DNA of 8,604 bases. It comes from Clostridiales bacterium UBA735 (GTDB lineage: Bacteria > Bacillota > Clostridia > Oscillospirales > Oscillospiraceae). The translations under genes and the position numbers were made by a program. The stretch's first letter is position 1, and each line of letters starts with the position of its first letter. The notes beneath the pieces are model-generated. The model had not been told where the DNA came from and ran no database searches. It saw nothing but the letters and a program-made list of their open reading frames with translations. Of the stretch, positions 6,702 through 8,604 are shown piece after piece. The stretch covers positions 1-8,604 of the forward strand of contig DBLB01000067.1 of the NCBI GenBank assembly GCA_002298695.1. Reading direction: 5' to 3'.

Positions 6702-7777
6702 GCTTCTTCCATCCTTTCCCTCCTGCGCCCCAGAAGCGCGTCATAAATTGCAATAGCCGCCGCGGCCTCCATGCAGGGCACGGCCCGCGGCACGATGCAG
6801 GGGTCGTGCCGCCCCTGGATCTGCAAGGTCGCCTCTTCCGTCGCCTCTAAATTTACGCTCTGCTGCGGCCGGAAGATGGACGGCGTCGGCTTCACCGCCG
6901 CGCGGAAGCGCAGCGGCATGCCGTCGGTGATCCCGCCCAGAATTCCGCCGCAGTGATTGGTGATCGTGCCGATCTTTCCGTCCCGGACGCAGAAGGGATC
7001 GTTGTTCTCGCTGCCGCGCAGCCGTGCCGCGCCGAATCCTTCGCCGAACTCCACGCCCTTCACCGCCGGGATGCCGAATACGATCGCCGCAATGCGGTTT
7101 TCCATCCCGCCGAACATCGGGTCGCCGAGACCGACCGGCAGTCCGAACGCTGCCACCTCGATCACGCCGCCGACGGAGTCGCCCTCCGCCTTCGCTGCCG
7201 CGATGGCCTCGCGCATTTTTATGCCCTGCGCGTCGTCCACGACCGGAAATTCCTTCTCCGCCGTGGAGGCCGTCAGTTCCCCCGCGTCTTCCACATCAGC
7301 GATGGACGCGATGCGCGAAATGATCTCAATGCCCTCGCGCCGCAGCAGCTGCAAGCAGATGCCGCCCGCGATGCACAGCGGCGCGGTCAGCCGCCCGGAG
7401 AAATGTCCGCCCCCGGCGACGTCCTGCGCTCCGCCGTATTTTACGGCCGCTGTATAATCCGCGTGCCCGGGCCGCGGCGTGCGGGCCAGATCGGCATAGT
7501 CGCCGGAGCGGGTGTTCGTGTTACGGATGATGGCGGTCAGCGGCGCGCCGCACGTGACATTTTCCACCAGACCGGAGAGGAACTCCGGTTCATCGGCCTC
7601 GAACCGTGCGGTTGCGTAACGGTTCCGCCCCGGTGCGCGCCTGGTTAAAAAACGCTTCAATTCAGTAAAGTCTATCGCATTTCCGGCGGGGACTCCCTCC
7701 AATGTCATGCCGATGGCAGGGGAGTGGGACTGGCCGAAAATGGTCAGATGCAGGTTTTCTCCGTAGCTGCTGCTCAT
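6692..7777 (-). CDS. aroC: Chorismate synthase
   Basis: Encodes 361 aa, full length. It converts EPSP to chorismate, the last common step, using reduced FMN as a catalytic cofactor. Motifs: GQSHSPAIG (15-23, catalytic His18), PRPGHADY (101-108, with His105), GGGHFSGR (122-129), NHCGGILGGITDG (274-286), and RHDPCIVPRAVP (323-334). GQSHS and GGGHFSGR replace the GESHG and GGGRxSAR of enterobacterial AroC. The key histidines are intact, so activity is expected. The start at 7777 is firm: AAGGAGG lies 6 nt upstream at 7784-7790, and the ATG overlaps the aroA stop as ATGA. Confidence 0.98.
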   Translation of the reverse strand: MSSSYGENLHLTIFGQSHSPAIGMTLEGVPAGNAIDFTELKRFLTRRAPGRNRYATARFEADEPEFLSGLVENVTCGAPLTAIIRNTNTRSGDYADLARTPRPGHADYTAAVKYGGAQDVAGGGHFSGRLTAPLCIAGGICLQLLRREGIEIISRIASIADVEDAGELTASTAEKEFPVVDDAQGIKMREAIAAAKAEGDSVGGVIEVAAFGLPVGLGDPMFGGMENRIAAIVFGIPAVKGVEFGEGFGAARLRGSENNDPFCVRDGKIGTITNHCGGILGGITDGMPLRFRAAVKPTPSIFRPQQSVNLEATEEATLQIQGRHDPCIVPRAVPCMEAAAAIAIYDALLGRRRERMEEAWS

Positions 7778-8604
7778 GTGCGGCCTCCTTTCAATCCGGC
7801 AAGATCATCCCAGAATCCGGGATACGATTTGTTCACACATTCGCTGCCCAGCACCACGACCTGCGCATCGCAGCCACACGCGGCGACCGCCGCGGCCATT
7901 GCAATGCGGTGGTCGCCGCATGCGTCCGCCGTACCGCCGGAAAGCGTTGATTTTCCAAGGATCTTCAGCCCATCCGGCTGCTGCTCGACCTCGCCGCCGA
8001 GGGCCCTCAGCAGCGCAGCCGTCGAGGCGAGGCGGTCGCTTTCCTTCAGCCGCAGCCGCTTCGCATGGACGATCTGCGTTTCGCCGTCCGCCAGCGCGGC
8101 CAGTGCGGAAAGTGCCGGGATGAGATCGGGGATGGGCCGCGCGTCGATGGTCACGCCGCGCAGCGCTCCGCGCCGCACCGTGACAGCGCCCTCTTCTGCG
8201 GCCGCAACTGCACCCATTTTACGCAGAATGTCCAGCACCGCGCGGTCGCCCTGCGCCGAATCGGGGTTCAGCCCTGTCACGCGCACGCCTTCCGGGCTGA
8301 GCGCGCCCATGCAGAGGAAGAATGCGGCGTTGGACCAGTCGCCCTCCACCGCCATGCGCTCCGGCAGGCTGTATGTCTGCCCGCCGGGAATGGCGTATTC
8401 CCAGCCCTGCTTTTCCAGGCGGATGCCGGACAGGGCGAGCGCCTGCTCCGTCATGGTGATGTATGCCGCTGACTCCACGGGGCCGGTCACGCGCAGGAGA
8501 CTGACACCGGGCTGCCGCCGAAGCGGGAGCGCCGTCAGCAGGCCCGTCACATACTGGGAGGAAATATTTCCGGGAATTTCAAAGGTGTTACCGGACAAGG
8601 TCCC
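7774..8604 (-). CDS. aroA: EPSP synthase (3-phosphoshikimate 1-carboxyvinyltransferase), C-terminal part
   Basis: Visible are 276 aa of a protein normally about 420-430 aa; the N-terminal third lies beyond base 8604. It transfers the enolpyruvyl group of PEP to shikimate-3-phosphate. Fragment numbering starts with the codon at 8604: PGNISSQY (11-18, with the Ser-Ser-Gln that binds shikimate-3-phosphate), PIPD (157-160, catalytic Asp160), RLRLKESDR (183-191, catalytic Glu and PEP-binding Arg), GDHRIAM (230-236) and VNKSYPGFW (257-265, with the PEP-site Lys). The TTG at 8596-8598 is an internal Leu, not a start: the frame is open to the window edge and the family needs the missing N-terminal half-domain. 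The PEP-loop region that decides glyphosate sensitivity is outside the window. It is the first visible gene of the operon; its stop overlaps aroC by 4 nt. Confidence 0.98.
   Translation of the reverse strand, partial: GTLSGNTFEIPGNISSQYVTGLLTALPLRRQPGVSLLRVTGPVESAAYITMTEQALALSGIRLEKQGWEYAIPGGQTYSLPERMAVEGDWSNAAFFLCMGALSPEGVRVTGLNPDSAQGDRAVLDILRKMGAVAAAEEGAVTVRRGALRGVTIDARPIPDLIPALSALAALADGETQIVHAKRLRLKESDRLASTAALLRALGGEVEQQPDGLKILGKSTLSGGTADACGDHRIAMAAAVAACGCDAQVVVLGSECVNKSYPGFWDDLAGLKGGRT
7784..7790 (-). promoter_or_regulatory. Strong ribosome-binding site of aroC
   Basis: AAGGAGG, 6 nt before the aroC ATG and inside the last codons of aroA. It is the best-placed Shine-Dalgarno sequence in the operon and implies independent ribosome loading at aroC as well as coupling. 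Confidence 0.85.

Noticed and set aside
4546..7648. Long plus-strand open frames antisense to the aro operon (for example 4546-5580, 5784-6746, 6953-7648)
   Set aside because: Their translations are rich in Arg, His and Ala with no recognisable motif, as expected opposite GC-rich codons of real genes.
8596..8598. TTG as the start codon of aroA
   Set aside because: The frame is open to the window edge and EPSP synthase needs about 150 more N-terminal residues; the TTG falls just before the mid-protein SSQ motif.

Overview
The window most likely comes from a GC-rich, endospore-lineage member of the Firmicutes/Clostridia, probably near the Oscillospiraceae/Ruminococcaceae. The grounds are a true Spo0A, an MsmX/UgpC-type sugar ATPase of clostridial character, strong GGAGG ribosome sites, and GC-rich third codon positions that leave long empty antisense frames. 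Genus cannot be told from the sequence alone. No tRNA, rRNA, insertion sequence, CRISPR array or phage gene was seen.

Layout. Bases 1-131 hold no gene I can support, only the intrinsic terminator of the first gene. Bases 132-1313 (minus) encode a stand-alone sugar ABC-transporter ATPase (UgpC/MsmX family) with an unusual lysine-rich insertion near its N-terminus. Bases 1314-1883 are a 570-bp divergent regulatory region. It holds a good minus-strand promoter for the ATPase, two plus-strand promoter candidates for spo0A, a perfect 17-bp palindrome made of two head-on Spo0A boxes, a tandem 9-bp repeat, and a long ATPase leader. Bases 1884-2651 (plus) are spo0A. A perfect 12-bp hairpin at 2690-2718 separates spo0A from the convergent operon.

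Bases 2739-8604 (minus) are one tightly packed aromatic amino acid operon, read right to left: aroA (5' end outside the window), aroC, pheA, an aroE-aroK fusion, aroQ, and a class I/II aminotransferase. Every junction overlaps (4, 10, 1, 4 and 4 nt), which suggests translational coupling. The encoded enzymes cover 3-dehydroquinate to shikimate, shikimate-3-phosphate, EPSP and chorismate. They then cover chorismate to prephenate to phenylpyruvate, and plausibly the final transamination to phenylalanine. DAHP synthase, dehydroquinate synthase and prephenate dehydrogenase are not in the window and may lie upstream, beyond base 8604.

I do not see a clearly new multi-gene system. The least ordinary part is the spo0A/ugpC intergenic region: an inverted Spo0A-box pair spaced one helical turn apart between the sporulation master regulator and a sugar-uptake ATPase, plus a long leader with an orphan Shine-Dalgarno site. 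The AroE-AroK fusion and the Spo0A receiver lacking one of its two usual acidic residues also merit a look.
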